The notes under the pieces were generated by a model that was given only the letters and a program-made list of their open reading frames with translations, was not told where the DNA came from and ran no database searches. A program made the position numbers and the translations under genes. A stretch of DNA of 64,000 nt from Niallia circulans NBRC 13626 (GTDB taxonomy: Bacteria; Bacillota; Bacilli; Bacillales; Cytobacillaceae), in assembly GCF_001591585.1 (NCBI RefSeq), contig NZ_BCVE01000017.1, forward strand, positions 37,740-101,739, read 5' to 3'. Shown here in pieces: positions 25,520-34,536 of the stretch (positions within the stretch are counted from its first letter, which is position 1; each line of letters starts with the position of its first letter).

Positions 25520-26648
25520 TTAAGATTGATATTTTGATTGGAGTTTAGGAACACTCTTAAAGTTTTTCACGTTGATTTCAATATCATCAGTATCCAGCGT
25601 CGGAAACGCCTCTTCTTTAGATGATTTCCAAATATCCCGATGATATCGGTAAAGGTAATTCTCAAATTGATATATCTGCGTCAATTTCCCTGCTTTTTTC
25701 ATAAGAAGTGTATATTTCTTCTACAAGTTGTTTCTTTAGCTGCTTTTTCATTTTATTAGCATTTGTTCTTTTATTCGAAGTTAGAACAGTTGCATCTATA
25801 TTTATTTTCAGCCCAAAAGAATATTTCTTTTTATCTTTATTTACTACCTGTCTTAATTTCGGTTTAATCAATTCGATCTCCATTTCATTATTATCAATAT
25901 CGAGATTTAGCTTAGTACGGACAGTTTCATTGTTTACCCGGATATATCCAGATAAGTCATCGGTGTTTAAAAAGCCCTTCCAATCTTTCTCTTTAATGAG
26001 ATGGGCTCCGTTAATAGTTGGGACAACATAATCTTGCTCATCTTCTTTAATTATTTCCTTATTCACCACTAGAGATGGCAAAAGAATGGTATTGATTTTT
26101 TCGTTAAATTGATACATGAATTTTTGTAAAGTTAAAGGAGGAACCGTAGAGCTTTGATGCTGCATGGCATCTGGATAACTTATTTGCGACTCATTAAATG
26201 GATAATAAAAAGGAATCTTAGCTGTGAATATATCCTCAATAGCCTGATTTGTTCCATAAACCTTCCCTGTCAATCTAATATTATAGCTAGAATCAAGAGC
26301 ATTTAATGTTGGTTTTAATTTGCTTTTCAACAGTGATTTTCCGAATACAATAACTTTCACTTGGTCAAAATTCAAAGGTAATTGAATTCCTTTATTTATT
26401 TGGTCGATAGCATCTTCAATCGACTTAGCAGTCCCATTTCCTAACCACACCTTACTAGGTTGATCCCCCTTGCCCTGTTCTGATTTGGCAACATTTAAAA
26501 AATCCAAGAACTGAACAGTTACAATATATTGGTTATCTTTAAAGTCAATCCCTAAACCCACTGCATATGCTTGATATTGAATTTCTTTTATATTTGTACA
26601 TCCTGCAAGGAAGAAAAGAGAAACGAAAGCAATAACTATTTTTTTCAT
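25520..26648 (-). pseudogene. Ger(x)C-family germination lipoprotein gene, frameshifted near its 3' end
   Basis: The main frame gives 328 residues from MKKIVIAFVSLFFLAGCTNI (lipobox LAGC) and ends prematurely at SREIDADISI. The family C-terminus continues in another frame as IYQFENYLYRYHRDIWKSSK to KNFKSVPKLQSKYQS. Joining them needs two more bases in the stretch GATATATCAA, exactly as if one TA unit had been lost from a TA repeat near 25675. About 45 residues of domain 3 are cut off. Intact, it would be the C subunit of a nutrient germinant receptor in the inner spore membrane. A sequencing error is possible. Confidence 0.85.
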
Positions 26649-28061
26649 TTAGTCACCTTTTCTTTTTCCATCTTTAATGGATAAACCAGCATTTCTTTTC
26701 TTTAGAAGATTATTAGGTATACGTAGAAACGTAAACAATATATCTTTCCCATATGGGGTCGTTATATTCGAAAACATCGGAATACCGAAGGAATCTAGCC
26801 TTGCTATATACAGGATGATGAAAATAAAGCTTAAGAAAAAACCGTAAATGCCCAAAAAATAACTTATTAATAAGACAAAAACACGAAAATAAAATAAATT
26901 TCCTGCCAAAGAGCGATTTACTAATGTAAAGCTTGTTAGCGCGGTTATTCCTATTATTACAAGCATCGATGGAGAAGTGATTCCCCCTCTTATCGCAGCA
27001 TCACCGATGATTAAGCCACCAAGGACAGAAACTGTTTGTCCGATCCCTTTGGGCAATCGAGAGCCCGCTTCAAAAAACAATTCAAACATTACAACCATTA
27101 GGAGCGATTCAATTAAAGGGGAAAAAGGCAATCCTAGTCTAGATACAGAGATTGTTGCTAGGATTGGTAATGGCAATTGTCCTACATGATGGGTAATTAT
27201 TGCTGTATAAAAACCTGGAAGCAAAATGGTTGTAAAAATTCCAATAATCCGTAAAGTTCTTTGCAAGGAAGTATAATAAAAACTTGAATTTTCATCCTCT
27301 GCCGATTTAAATAAAAGGGATAAATCAACAGGTGCAATTAATGCTGTGGGTGAACCATCCACCACAATGGCAAATCTTCCTTGATTTAGGGCCTGAACGA
27401 TAAAATCTGCTCTTCCAGAATAGTGGATAGTCGGAATTAAGGAAAACTTACGTGGTTCTAGATATTCCGTTAAAATATTGGAACTAGTTAAAACATCGAT
27501 ATCTACCTGAGAAAGGCGCTTCTTAATATCTGCAAGAATTTCATTATTCACAATATCATTCATATAAAGAAGACCCACTTTTGTATTTGTTCTTTTTTCA
27601 ATTGTATATTCCTTTATAACGAAAGAAGAGGTACGTAGTCTTTTACGAATTAAGCCTATATTTGTATTTATATCTTCTACAAATCCATCTTTTGGTCCGA
27701 CCGCTGATACCTCCACGACAGATTCATCAGGCTGTCTGCTGGGAAATTTCTTTATATCATAAAGATAAAGTTTCTCTCCTGGGGGAATTACTAGTAGCTT
27801 TCCGGAGAAAACTTCTTCTTGAATTTTTTCTCGATTAAATTCTTTTTTATTAAAGCTTTCCATCTGGACATATTGATAGATATCCGACTCTTCCGCCCCA
27901 AACTCTGGAAGATGTATAGTTTTAATCATGCTTGTATCCGTCAGTGGTACACAATATACCATGATAATCTGTAATTCTCCCTTATCCTCTTTCACTATAA
28001 TATCAGAGGATTCATTAAATAATTGTTTTAACGCTTCTGACGTAAAAAGAGGATAATCCAC
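26649..28061 (-). CDS. GerA-family spore germination receptor subunit A
   Basis: 470 residues. An N-terminal soluble domain (to about residue 260) contains the family block RPDEFIVDGSPTALIAP-like (here GRFAIVVDGSPTALIAP), followed by four to five membrane helices with LPLPILATISVSRLGLPFSP and SPSMLVIIGITALTSF. It is the A subunit of a GerA-type nutrient receptor. A TTG three codons earlier overlaps the gerB stop and lies on the ribosome site; the GTG at 28061 has TAGGAG at 9-nt spacing. This subunit is intact, while its B and C partners are frameshifted. Confidence 0.88.
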   Translation of the reverse strand: MDYPLFTSEALKQLFNESSDIIVKEDKGELQIIMVYCVPLTDTSMIKTIHLPEFGAEESDIYQYVQMESFNKKEFNREKIQEEVFSGKLLVIPPGEKLYLYDIKKFPSRQPDESVVEVSAVGPKDGFVEDINTNIGLIRKRLRTSSFVIKEYTIEKRTNTKVGLLYMNDIVNNEILADIKKRLSQVDIDVLTSSNILTEYLEPRKFSLIPTIHYSGRADFIVQALNQGRFAIVVDGSPTALIAPVDLSLLFKSAEDENSSFYYTSLQRTLRIIGIFTTILLPGFYTAIITHHVGQLPLPILATISVSRLGLPFSPLIESLLMVVMFELFFEAGSRLPKGIGQTVSVLGGLIIGDAAIRGGITSPSMLVIIGITALTSFTLVNRSLAGNLFYFRVFVLLISYFLGIYGFFLSFIFIILYIARLDSFGIPMFSNITTPYGKDILFTFLRIPNNLLKKRNAGLSIKDGKRKGD

Positions 28062-28066
28062 AAACT

Positions 28067-29141
28067 TCAACTCCTAGTCGCTTTTTTTCTTTTCCCTATA
28101 AATAGAGTTAAGGTTACTATCTGGATGATCAATAACACCAAGGATATTGGTCTAAAATAAAGGAAAACAACTTCTGAAAATATACTTTGATCCACAGGAA
28201 TAAGCAGTGCGATAAATAAAAAAACATAAAGTAAAGTTAACAGCTTGCTGTTCTTTTCATCCTTTGTAAAAATAAGACTTGTAAGTAAAACAAATAAACT
28301 GATTCGGACGACCCCACCAGATAACCATTGATAAATTGCAAAAAAATCGGTGTGTGAAATATACTTTCCAATAGCTATTAAACGCCATTGTTCATATGCT
28401 GGATAACGATATTGGGAAGCAAGCTCTGGTCCGAATTCAACAATTGCCCCTATTGTCGGACCTATCATTAAACCTATAATGAAAACACTTAAAACAATGA
28501 GCTGCTTCTTTTTGATTGATTTTTTTAAGATTGAGGATAGAAAAAGAATAACAAAAAGCTCTATTATTGGTAAAAACGTATATACAAGCCCTTTTGAAAC
28601 AGGGATAAATCCGTTTTCTAATATCGGTAATAATAATTCATAGTTTTTATTCTCCGTATTTGCAAAGGAAATAAAGAAGCCTAAGAAAATCACAATTGGG
28701 CATAGAATAGTGCTCAATATCCCCATAGAGAATAATCCTAAATTACTGCACAGCAAACATAAAAAAAAGCAAAGTGCCTCCAAGCAAAAAAATACTATAG
28801 TCTTTCATATAAGTTAATTGCGACCAGAAAACAATATCTTTCGCCGTAATAAAAGCACTAATATACATATATATACCTAATGGTACTAAAAAATAATAGT
28901 ATTGTAAGGTGCTGCTATACTGTTTCACTATTTTAATGAAAGAGTCCGTATGTATAATGGTATTAATTTTATTTAGTAAGAACACCCAAAGTGGCACAAA
29001 AATCAGCGCTAATAAGACACTAATCCACGCATCTCTTCTAACTATTGTTAAAATGCCTGGAATTATTTCCACATGGGCAAATAGGCCAACTGATAGAAGA
29101 ACTAGATATACAATGGATATATATCGTAATGTATTTTGCAT
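28067..29141 (-). pseudogene. GerB-family germination permease gene, frameshifted
   Basis: Two overlapping frames each carry part of one GerAB/ArcD/ProY-type permease (amino-acid permease fold). The first runs from MQNTLRYISIVYLVLLSVGL to LLGGTLLFFMFAVQ and stops at 28743-28745; the second continues from SNLGLFSMGILSTILCPIV to the C-terminus at 28067. A one-base indel between about 28742 and 28775 explains this; an A8/T8 homopolymer lies at 28761-28768. Together they make the normal length of about 358 residues. Start ATG at 29141 follows AAAAGGAATGATT. Confidence 0.85.
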
Positions 29142-29280
29142 AATCATTCCTTTTTCTGTTTAGTATGAACTTATTATGTGTAATAAAATATTTTTTATTA
29201 CTTTTCGCTATGAAACTAATCGAACCAATATGTACATTCAGCACATGCCGATGTCCTTAAATTCTCCAAAAAAAAGAAAA

Positions 29281-29321
29281 AGTCCATTCCTTGAAGTTAA
29301 TCTCTTCCTTAGGAATGAACT
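29281..29321 (-). terminator. Terminator of ycnI
   Basis: AGTCCATTCCT / AGGAATGAACT (10 of 11 paired) followed on the minus strand by a long T-rich tract, 14 bp past the stop. Confidence 0.75.
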
Positions 29322-29334
29322 CTTTAGCTATCTC

Positions 29335-29988
29335 TTATTTTTTTCTTATAAAAGTTATTACAATCGCAGCTAGAGATAAAACAATAGCGATAATTGATAA
29401 TATCGTATTTATATTAGTACCTTCATTTGCATGCTCGGCATCTTTGTCTTCCTGTTGATCATCTGCTGCATCATCCGTTTTTGTGCTATGTCCATGACTG
29501 TCAACCGTTTCATTGGATTGAGCAATACTAGTGATAGAATGAGGCAGTTCTGCATCACTGTCTCCAGTCCATTCCACAATGCTGCCATCTGTATAGTACT
29601 GGAATGCATCCCATGCAATATCGCCAGGCTCTTTGGGATTTTGTGCTCTAAAGGTAAAGTCGCGATATTGACCAGCCTTAATCGCAGTCTCTTCTGATTC
29701 TGCCTCCCAAGTTACAGTTGCCACTTTATCATTATCATCGGTAGTTGTAGTCGTTTTCCAGCCATCGACAGGTTCATACATTTTAAACTCCACATTATCT
29801 GGAATTTTAATCGTCACTTTTGTTGTATCCACATCTTTTTCAACTGGAATTCTTACAGTATACGTTTCCCAAGCCTCTGTAGTAGACTGGGATGGATTCA
29901 CGGTAACATGGGCGCTGACTGGTAATGCTATAAAGAAGACAGCCGCTAATGCTACTAATCCAGATAAAAATTTCTTTTTATGTATCAT
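29335..29988 (-). CDS. ycnI: YcnI-family (DUF1775) secreted copper-associated protein
   Basis: 217 residues from the ATG at 29988 with AAGGAG; an upstream ATG lacks one. A signal peptide ends at ALPVSA, leaving His as the first mature residue (HVTVNPSQS), which in YcnI forms the copper-binding histidine brace. The DUF1775 domain (VRIPVEKDVDTTKVTIKIPD to GDIAWDAFQYYTDGSIVEW) is followed by an Asp/Glu/His-rich linker and a C-terminal anchor helix (ILSIIAIVLSLAAIVITFIRKK). In B. subtilis ycnI lies with the copper importer gene ycnJ; no ycnJ is adjacent here. Confidence 0.88.
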   Translation of the reverse strand: MIHKKKFLSGLVALAAVFFIALPVSAHVTVNPSQSTTEAWETYTVRIPVEKDVDTTKVTIKIPDNVEFKMYEPVDGWKTTTTTDDNDKVATVTWEAESEETAIKAGQYRDFTFRAQNPKEPGDIAWDAFQYYTDGSIVEWTGDSDAELPHSITSIAQSNETVDSHGHSTKTDDAADDQQEDKDAEHANEGTNINTILSIIAIVLSLAAIVITFIRKK

Positions 29989-30028
29989 TTCAAATCTCCT
30001 TTCCTTATTTCTGCAGTTTTGCAAAAAG

Positions 30029-30062
30029 AGAGGTTAACACTACTTTGAATGTGTTAACCTCT
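30029..30062 (-). promoter_or_regulatory. Hairpin with T-tract in the ycnI leader
   Basis: Perfect 12-bp arms AGAGGTTAACAC / GTGTTAACCTCT with a 10-nt loop, followed on the minus strand by CTTTTTG. It has terminator form and could end argS transcription, but it also directly follows a good promoter (30066-30094) and precedes ycnI by 40 bp, so it may act as attenuator or operator. Confidence 0.65.
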
Positions 30063-30065
30063 TTC

Positions 30066-30094
30066 ATCATATCAAATAGAGATACTTCGTTCAA
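30066..30094 (-). promoter_or_regulatory. SigA-type promoter before ycnI
   Basis: Minus strand TTGAAC, 17-bp spacer, TATGAT: 4 and 5 matches to consensus with ideal spacing. Transcription would start at about 30058-30060, inside the palindrome. Confidence 0.6.
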
Positions 30095-30215
30095 AGAAAA
30101 AACAGCTTGGATTATGTCTATTCTGTGAACATTTTATGACAAATGTACTTTTAAATGACCTATTCCCCATTTTAGCCAAAATAATTCATCTTTAATCAAG
30201 GGGTTTATCTTTCTA

Positions 30216-31898
30216 TTACATTGCCTCTGGTGCGGCAATTCCTAGTAATCTTAAGCCTTCTTTCAAAACAAGTGTTACAGCATATACGAGAGAAAGTCTC
30301 GCTTCTTTTCCGCTATTTTCCTCTAAAATTTGAACATGCGCATAATACTTATTAAATGTTTTTGCTAAATCAATAACGTACTTTGCCACTTCAGAAGGAT
30401 CATATTGCACAATCGCCTTTTCCACAATTGTCGGAAAGTCCATTAAAAGCTTTACAATTGGAAAACTTAGCTGATCCCATTGTAATTGGTCTATATTAGC
30501 TGGTGGGAAGAAATTACCTTTCCGCAGTAAGGAACAGGCTCTTGCATGTGTGTATTGGATATATGGTCCTGTTTCTCCTTCAAACTTCAACATATCTTCT
30601 AGAGAAAACTCAATATCTGTTAGGCGATAATGCTTTAAGTCATGAAAGATAATTGCTCCTGTTCCTACTTGTTTTGCCACTTCTTCTTTATTTTCAAGAG
30701 AAGGGTTTTTTTCTTCGATATTTTTCTCCGCTAATTGAATAGCTGCTTGAAGCACTTCTTCTAATAAAACAACTTTCCCTTTTCTCGTTGACATCTTCTT
30801 GCCGTCTTTCAGCATCATACCAAATGGAATATGAGCCATCCCTTCTGCCCAATCATAGCCCATTTTCTCTAACACTTGAAATAGCTGCTTAAAATGGAGA
30901 GTTTGTTCATTTCCTACTACGTATAAACTTTTCACAAAATGATAGTTTTCTTGACGATAGATCGCTGCAGCTAAATCCCGTGTGGCATAAAGTGTCGCAC
31001 CGTCTCTCTTTTTGATTAAACACGGTGGGAAGTCTTCAAGCTCTACTACTTGTGCCCCTTCTGATTCTACTAAAAGCTGCTTCTCCTTTAATAACTCGAC
31101 AACCCTTCCCATCTTGTCGTTAAAAAAAGCTTCGCCATCATTTGAATCAAATGTAATTCCTAATAGTTGATAGATTTTATTAAACTCTTCTAACGATTCT
31201 TTTCGAAACCATTTCCAAAGATTAATGGCTTCTTCATTTCCCTGTTCTAGATAGTTAAACCATTTTCTCCCTTCTTCATTTAGCGAGGGGTCTTCATCTG
31301 CTTTTTCATGAAACTTCACGTACAGCTTTAATAATTCTTTAATAGGATTCTTCTGCACTTCCTCTTCGTTTCCCCATCGTTTATAGGCGACGATTAATTT
31401 ACCAAACTGGGTCCCCCAATCACCAAGATGATTAATGCGAATCGGTGTGTAGCCATTTTTCTCGGCAATAAGGCCAAGAGCATTGCCGATAACAGTGGAA
31501 CGCAAATGCCCCATGGAAAACGGCTTTGCAATATTAGGTGAAGACAAATCAATTGTCATGACTCCTTTATTCGTAGGTAAATCCCCATAATGCTCCTTTT
31601 GTTCGAGAACCTCCTTGATTACTTTAGAGGCAATTAATTGCTGATTTAAAAAAATATTAATATAAGCTCCTACCACTTCGACATGATCAATCAGCGGAGA
31701 TTCTATCTTTTGAGAAAACTCTTCCGCAATTAACGTAGGTGCTTTCCGCAATTTTTTGGCAAGTGTAAAACAAGGAAAAGCGAGATCTCCTAAATGATCA
31801 TATTTCGGTTTTTCCAATAACTGTTCAATCGTTTCTGGTGATAATTCTACATCTAATTGTGTTGCTAATACGTTTGCTAGTTCTGATTTGATGTTCAT
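30216..31898 (-). CDS. argS: Arginine--tRNA ligase
   Basis: 560 residues with class I features: the HIGH-like motif in IAKPFSMGHLRSTVIGNALG and the KMSKS-like motif MSTRKG, followed by the anticodon-binding DALR domain ending LRLLGIAAPEAM. The N-terminal Arg_tRNA_synt_N domain is seen in YDHLGDLAFPCFTLAKKLRK. It charges tRNA-Arg in the cytoplasm. Start ATG follows AAGGAG. Expression is probably controlled by the T-box leader just upstream, so this copy should rise when charged tRNA-Arg falls. Confidence 0.96.
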   Translation of the reverse strand: MNIKSELANVLATQLDVELSPETIEQLLEKPKYDHLGDLAFPCFTLAKKLRKAPTLIAEEFSQKIESPLIDHVEVVGAYINIFLNQQLIASKVIKEVLEQKEHYGDLPTNKGVMTIDLSSPNIAKPFSMGHLRSTVIGNALGLIAEKNGYTPIRINHLGDWGTQFGKLIVAYKRWGNEEEVQKNPIKELLKLYVKFHEKADEDPSLNEEGRKWFNYLEQGNEEAINLWKWFRKESLEEFNKIYQLLGITFDSNDGEAFFNDKMGRVVELLKEKQLLVESEGAQVVELEDFPPCLIKKRDGATLYATRDLAAAIYRQENYHFVKSLYVVGNEQTLHFKQLFQVLEKMGYDWAEGMAHIPFGMMLKDGKKMSTRKGKVVLLEEVLQAAIQLAEKNIEEKNPSLENKEEVAKQVGTGAIIFHDLKHYRLTDIEFSLEDMLKFEGETGPYIQYTHARACSLLRKGNFFPPANIDQLQWDQLSFPIVKLLMDFPTIVEKAIVQYDPSEVAKYVIDLAKTFNKYYAHVQILEENSGKEARLSLVYAVTLVLKEGLRLLGIAAPEAM

Positions 31899-31934
31899 CT
31901 ATATTCTCCTTTTCTATATTAGATATTTTAATAA

Positions 31935-32180
31935 AATAAAAAAACTCCCGCCCCTTCATACGAAGAGGCGAGAGCTTATAATTCCCGCGGTACCACTCTA
32001 ATTGTTATTTTCATAACCACTTAAATCAGTTAACGGCCTGTTACCGATCATGCCTACTCCTTTTCAGCATGATATCTCCAAAGTGCGTTTCACTGCTTGC
32101 TCCACATTAGGCTTCCACCATCCCTAATTCGCTATTGCTTTACAACCAGCTACTCTCTTTTTCTACGATTTTCTATATTT
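31935..32180 (-). promoter_or_regulatory. T-box riboswitch, arginine specifier, upstream of argS
   Basis: The minus strand carries the conserved T-box GAGTGGTACCGCGG (31985-31998) in the antiterminator, followed by a GC-rich terminator (31944-31975, CTCCCGCC / GGCGAGAG) and a T-run. Stem I has GTGAAACGCACTTTGG with specifier CGC at 32085-32087, an Arg codon. Uncharged tRNA-Arg should stabilise the antiterminator and allow argS transcription. Confidence 0.9.
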
Positions 32181-32186
32181 TTTCTT

Positions 32187-32216
32187 ATTATACACACACT
32201 TTTCGGAAGAATCCAA
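32187..32216 (-). promoter_or_regulatory. Promoter of the argS T-box transcript
   Basis: TTGGAT, an 18-bp spacer and a perfect TATAAT on the minus strand just before the T-box stem I. Confidence 0.6.
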
Positions 32217-32295
32217 TACTTTTTTATTTTTATAAAAGAAAGACAAGCGCCAATCATTTCCGTTTACATATAGTAATGGAGGAGGTGAAACATTT

Positions 32296-32604
32296 ATGAA
32301 TACTCAAAATCGAGCTTTTGACAGACATATTGGGGCCGTTGGTCCTATTGGTGCAGTTGGTCCTGTTGGAGCCGGTGGTTTTGCAGGCGTGGGGCATGGC
32401 GCAGTGGGAATCGGGGCTATCCCCCTTGGTGCAGTTACACCATCAGCTAGCTTTGCTGGAGGCAACCCTCTATTTTATACGCCTTTTCATCATAGCCCTG
32501 CTATTCAACACCATTGGAATTATGGTCAGCATTTCCCAGCATACTCACAACCATATGGCTATAATCCCGCTTATTCTACTTACGGATATTATCCCTATTA
32601 TTGA
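32296..32604 (+). CDS. Gly/Ala/Pro/Tyr-rich low-complexity protein, possibly spore coat
   Basis: 102 residues in two compositional halves. Residues about 10-60 contain repeats of GAVGP/GAxG (IGAVGPIGAVGPVGAGGF), and residues 65-102 are rich in His, Tyr, Pro and Ser (NYGQHFPAYSQPYGYNPAYS, ending YGYYPYY). No signal peptide or helix. A GGAGGAGGTG ribosome site and a strong terminator frame it. Such composition is typical of cross-linked spore coat or exosporium proteins, but no named family is recognised. Confidence 0.75.
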   Translation: MNTQNRAFDRHIGAVGPIGAVGPVGAGGFAGVGHGAVGIGAIPLGAVTPSASFAGGNPLFYTPFHHSPAIQHHWNYGQHFPAYSQPYGYNPAYSTYGYYPYY

Positions 32605-32616
32605 TTTCAGAAAAAA

Positions 32617-32667
32617 GGCAGCAACTAGATTCCATCCATTTAGAGAAATTCTAGTTGCTGCCTTTTT
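32617..32667 (+). terminator. Terminator of the Gly/Ala/Tyr-rich protein gene
   Basis: Thirteen-base perfect arms GGCAGCAACTAGA / TCTAGTTGCTGCC, 20-nt loop, then TTTTT. Confidence 0.9.
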
Positions 32668-32964
32668 ATGCTGTTGATATTATTCCGCTATGCTTATTTG
32701 TTTATTTTTTCGCCAGATTGCGAAGGTTACTGCTAATCCATCATGGGAAAGAATCTTATAGAGACGCTCCTACCGAGAAAAGAGCTTTGTTAGGACAAGC
32801 TCCTACTAATGCCAGTGCATCAGCAGATACAGATACTGGCGGCAATCATCAGCAAATAATAGTTTTACAACAGATAACGAGTAGTGCATGGAGGCAAAGG
32901 GAAATGCACCTATCGGGAACAATGGAGGTGCATCTAGTTTTGTCGGCTAAACTACTGTGCTTTT
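32668..32964 (+). other. Gene-poor stretch with a possible eroded low-complexity coding region
   Basis: No gene with a start and ribosome site is seen. Short segments in different plus-strand frames read like Asn/Gly/Ser-rich coat-type sequence, for example SSANNSFTTDNE then a stop, and KGNAPIGNNGGASSFVG ending at a TAA near 32950. This may be the frameshifted remains of a second low-complexity gene. Weak evidence. Confidence 0.25.
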
Positions 32965-33219
32965 GAACGCTACTTTTCCCTTGGTTCCTTTGAATAATGG
33001 TGTTCATCCCCTTTATGAACGCAACTTTTTCCTTGGTTCCTCTAAATAATGGCTTTCATCTTCTTTATGAACACCTTTTTTCCCCGGTTTCTTTAAATAA
33101 TGGTGTTCATTCCCTTTATGAACGCATTTTTTCCCTTGCTTCCTCAAAATTATGGGGTTTCATCCCCTTTATGAACACCACTTTCCCCTAGGTTCCTCTA
33201 TAAAATGGTTTTCAATCTA
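32965..33219. repeat. Tandem array of about five 52-bp units, each with a hairpin
   Basis: GAAC marks the unit borders at 32965, 33017, 33069, 33120 and 33173 (periods 52, 52, 51, 53); the last unit is incomplete. Units share TTTTCCCTTGGTTCCT, then AATAATGGTGTTCATCCC, then CTTTAT. GTTCAT and ATGAAC in each junction form a short stem across about 7 nt. Units differ by scattered substitutions, so the array is old. No frame is conserved through it. Confidence 0.85.
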
Positions 33220-33319
33220 TTAAAATACTGAATCTCCTTGCTATACTCCAAGTCTAGCATCCCTCTCTCTTAACTGACATATCCCCCCCTATAACAATCA
33301 TCCTTAAATATCAAAAAAA

Positions 33320-33359
33320 CGATGGAATTTGACACTATGCCCGCATAGTCATTCCATCG
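33320..33359 (-). terminator. Terminator of the AraC-GyrI gene
   Basis: CGATGGAAT / ATTCCATCG with inner ACTATGC / GCATAGT, followed on the minus strand by seven T. Confidence 0.88.
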
Positions 33360-33366
33360 CTTTTTG

Positions 33367-34230
33367 TTATTTAACTGGAATCCATATTTCAGAGTAGCAA
33401 TTTTCGCTTGACGGATCATCATCTGTATAGCGTTCAAAGGAAATAAATCCTGCTTGTTGATAACCACTGGACGGCATCCATTCCGAATATATTTGCTTCC
33501 AAACCTTCTGCATACTTTGCGGCATTGGTCCATGCACCTCAAAAACTGCCCACTTGGATGCTGAAATAACGAGCTGAGCATATTTTTCAGATTTATCCTC
33601 TGTTGCAACCGCTATCCAGTAATCCATATCCTTACCCGCTGCTTCTGACTCCTCTACACAAACGCCAAGAACACCTGGAATTTCTCCCCTAGTCAGCATC
33701 AGAAGCTCGTTCACTGTTCCATTCTTATTAACTTCATCCCAGAGTTTTGGAATCTCACGGAGATTTTCATCTTCCTTAAAAGTATAAGATTTTTTCATCC
33801 CGACAATCGTAAATGCCTCTTTCTCCACTACTTTTACTTTCATTGGTTCTGCCCCTTTCAGCTGTACTTGAATGACTAGTGGATTGTATATTTTTAGACT
33901 ACCAATTCCTCGTCTCGTTTCACTTGGTGTAACTCCATGCTGTCTGCGATATGCTTTCGTAAATGCTTCTGGTGTATCATATCCATATCTTAATGCAATA
34001 TCGATTATCTTTTCTCTTGAATGAAGCAAGCTTTGACCAGCCATTGATAGTCTGCGTCGCCTAATATACTCTCCCACTGGTATTTCCGTAAGGATTGTAA
34101 ATGTTCGTTGAAAGTGAAATATTGAAACATTTGCGACACGCGCAATCGCTTCAATTTCAAGCTTTTCTTCCAAATTATTTTCGATATATATTAATGCCTT
34201 TTGTAACCCTTCCAACCATGTCACATTCAT
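33367..34230 (-). CDS. AraC-family regulator with C-terminal GyrI-like effector domain
   Basis: 287 residues. Two helix-turn-helix motifs form the N-terminal AraC domain (IEAIARVANVSIFHFQRTFT and IIDIALRYGYDTPEAFTKAYRRQHGVTPSE), the reverse of classic AraC order. The C-terminal half (MKVKVVEKEAFTIVGMKKSY to CYSEIWIPVK) is a GyrI-like small-molecule domain of the Rob/BmrR type that binds hydrophobic or cationic compounds. Its target is unknown. The ATG at 34230 follows AAGGATGTG; an ATG eight codons upstream has no ribosome site. Confidence 0.88.
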   Translation of the reverse strand: MNVTWLEGLQKALIYIENNLEEKLEIEAIARVANVSIFHFQRTFTILTEIPVGEYIRRRRLSMAGQSLLHSREKIIDIALRYGYDTPEAFTKAYRRQHGVTPSETRRGIGSLKIYNPLVIQVQLKGAEPMKVKVVEKEAFTIVGMKKSYTFKEDENLREIPKLWDEVNKNGTVNELLMLTRGEIPGVLGVCVEESEAAGKDMDYWIAVATEDKSEKYAQLVISASKWAVFEVHGPMPQSMQKVWKQIYSEWMPSSGYQQAGFISFERYTDDDPSSENCYSEIWIPVK

Positions 34231-34356
34231 CACATCCTTAAAAATAGCATACATGGATTACTGTTGGTTTTCCTGTTCATTTATGCTTGCTTTTGACAGA
34301 TATATCCTTGGTTTTCTTCTCATCAATATATCGGATTAAAGAAAGGATATACCGCC

Positions 34357-34488
34357 CTAAGTAAATACAAAAAAAGGCACCAAAATAATAAGTGCTGCTA
34401 AGTAATTGGCAAATAGCTTCTTACTGGCAATAAATAATATTAAAAACACTAGTGTGATCAACAAATTGAATATTGGATGATTTTTCAT
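34357..34488 (-). CDS. Very small membrane protein, 43 residues
   Basis: Two hydrophobic helices, FNLLITLVFLILFIAS and YLAALIILVPFFVFT, separated by KKLFAN. The ATG follows GGAAGGGAAATGA, a good ribosome site at 9-10 nt. No family recognised. It lies between the AraC-GyrI gene and a terminator. Confidence 0.55.
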   Translation of the reverse strand: MKNHPIFNLLITLVFLILFIASKKLFANYLAALIILVPFFVFT

Positions 34489-34536
34489 TCATTTCCCTTC
34501 CTTTTTTATAGATAAAATATGTATCGTCACGATAAA

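Noticed and set aside
32655..32966. 103-codon plus frame after the Gly/Ala/Tyr-rich gene
   Set aside because: It begins within the terminator, has no ribosome site, and the better protein-like segments lie in other frames.
32965..33219. Possible CRISPR array
   Set aside because: Units are contiguous 52-bp tandem copies with diffuse differences; there are no unique spacers between constant repeats and no cas genes.
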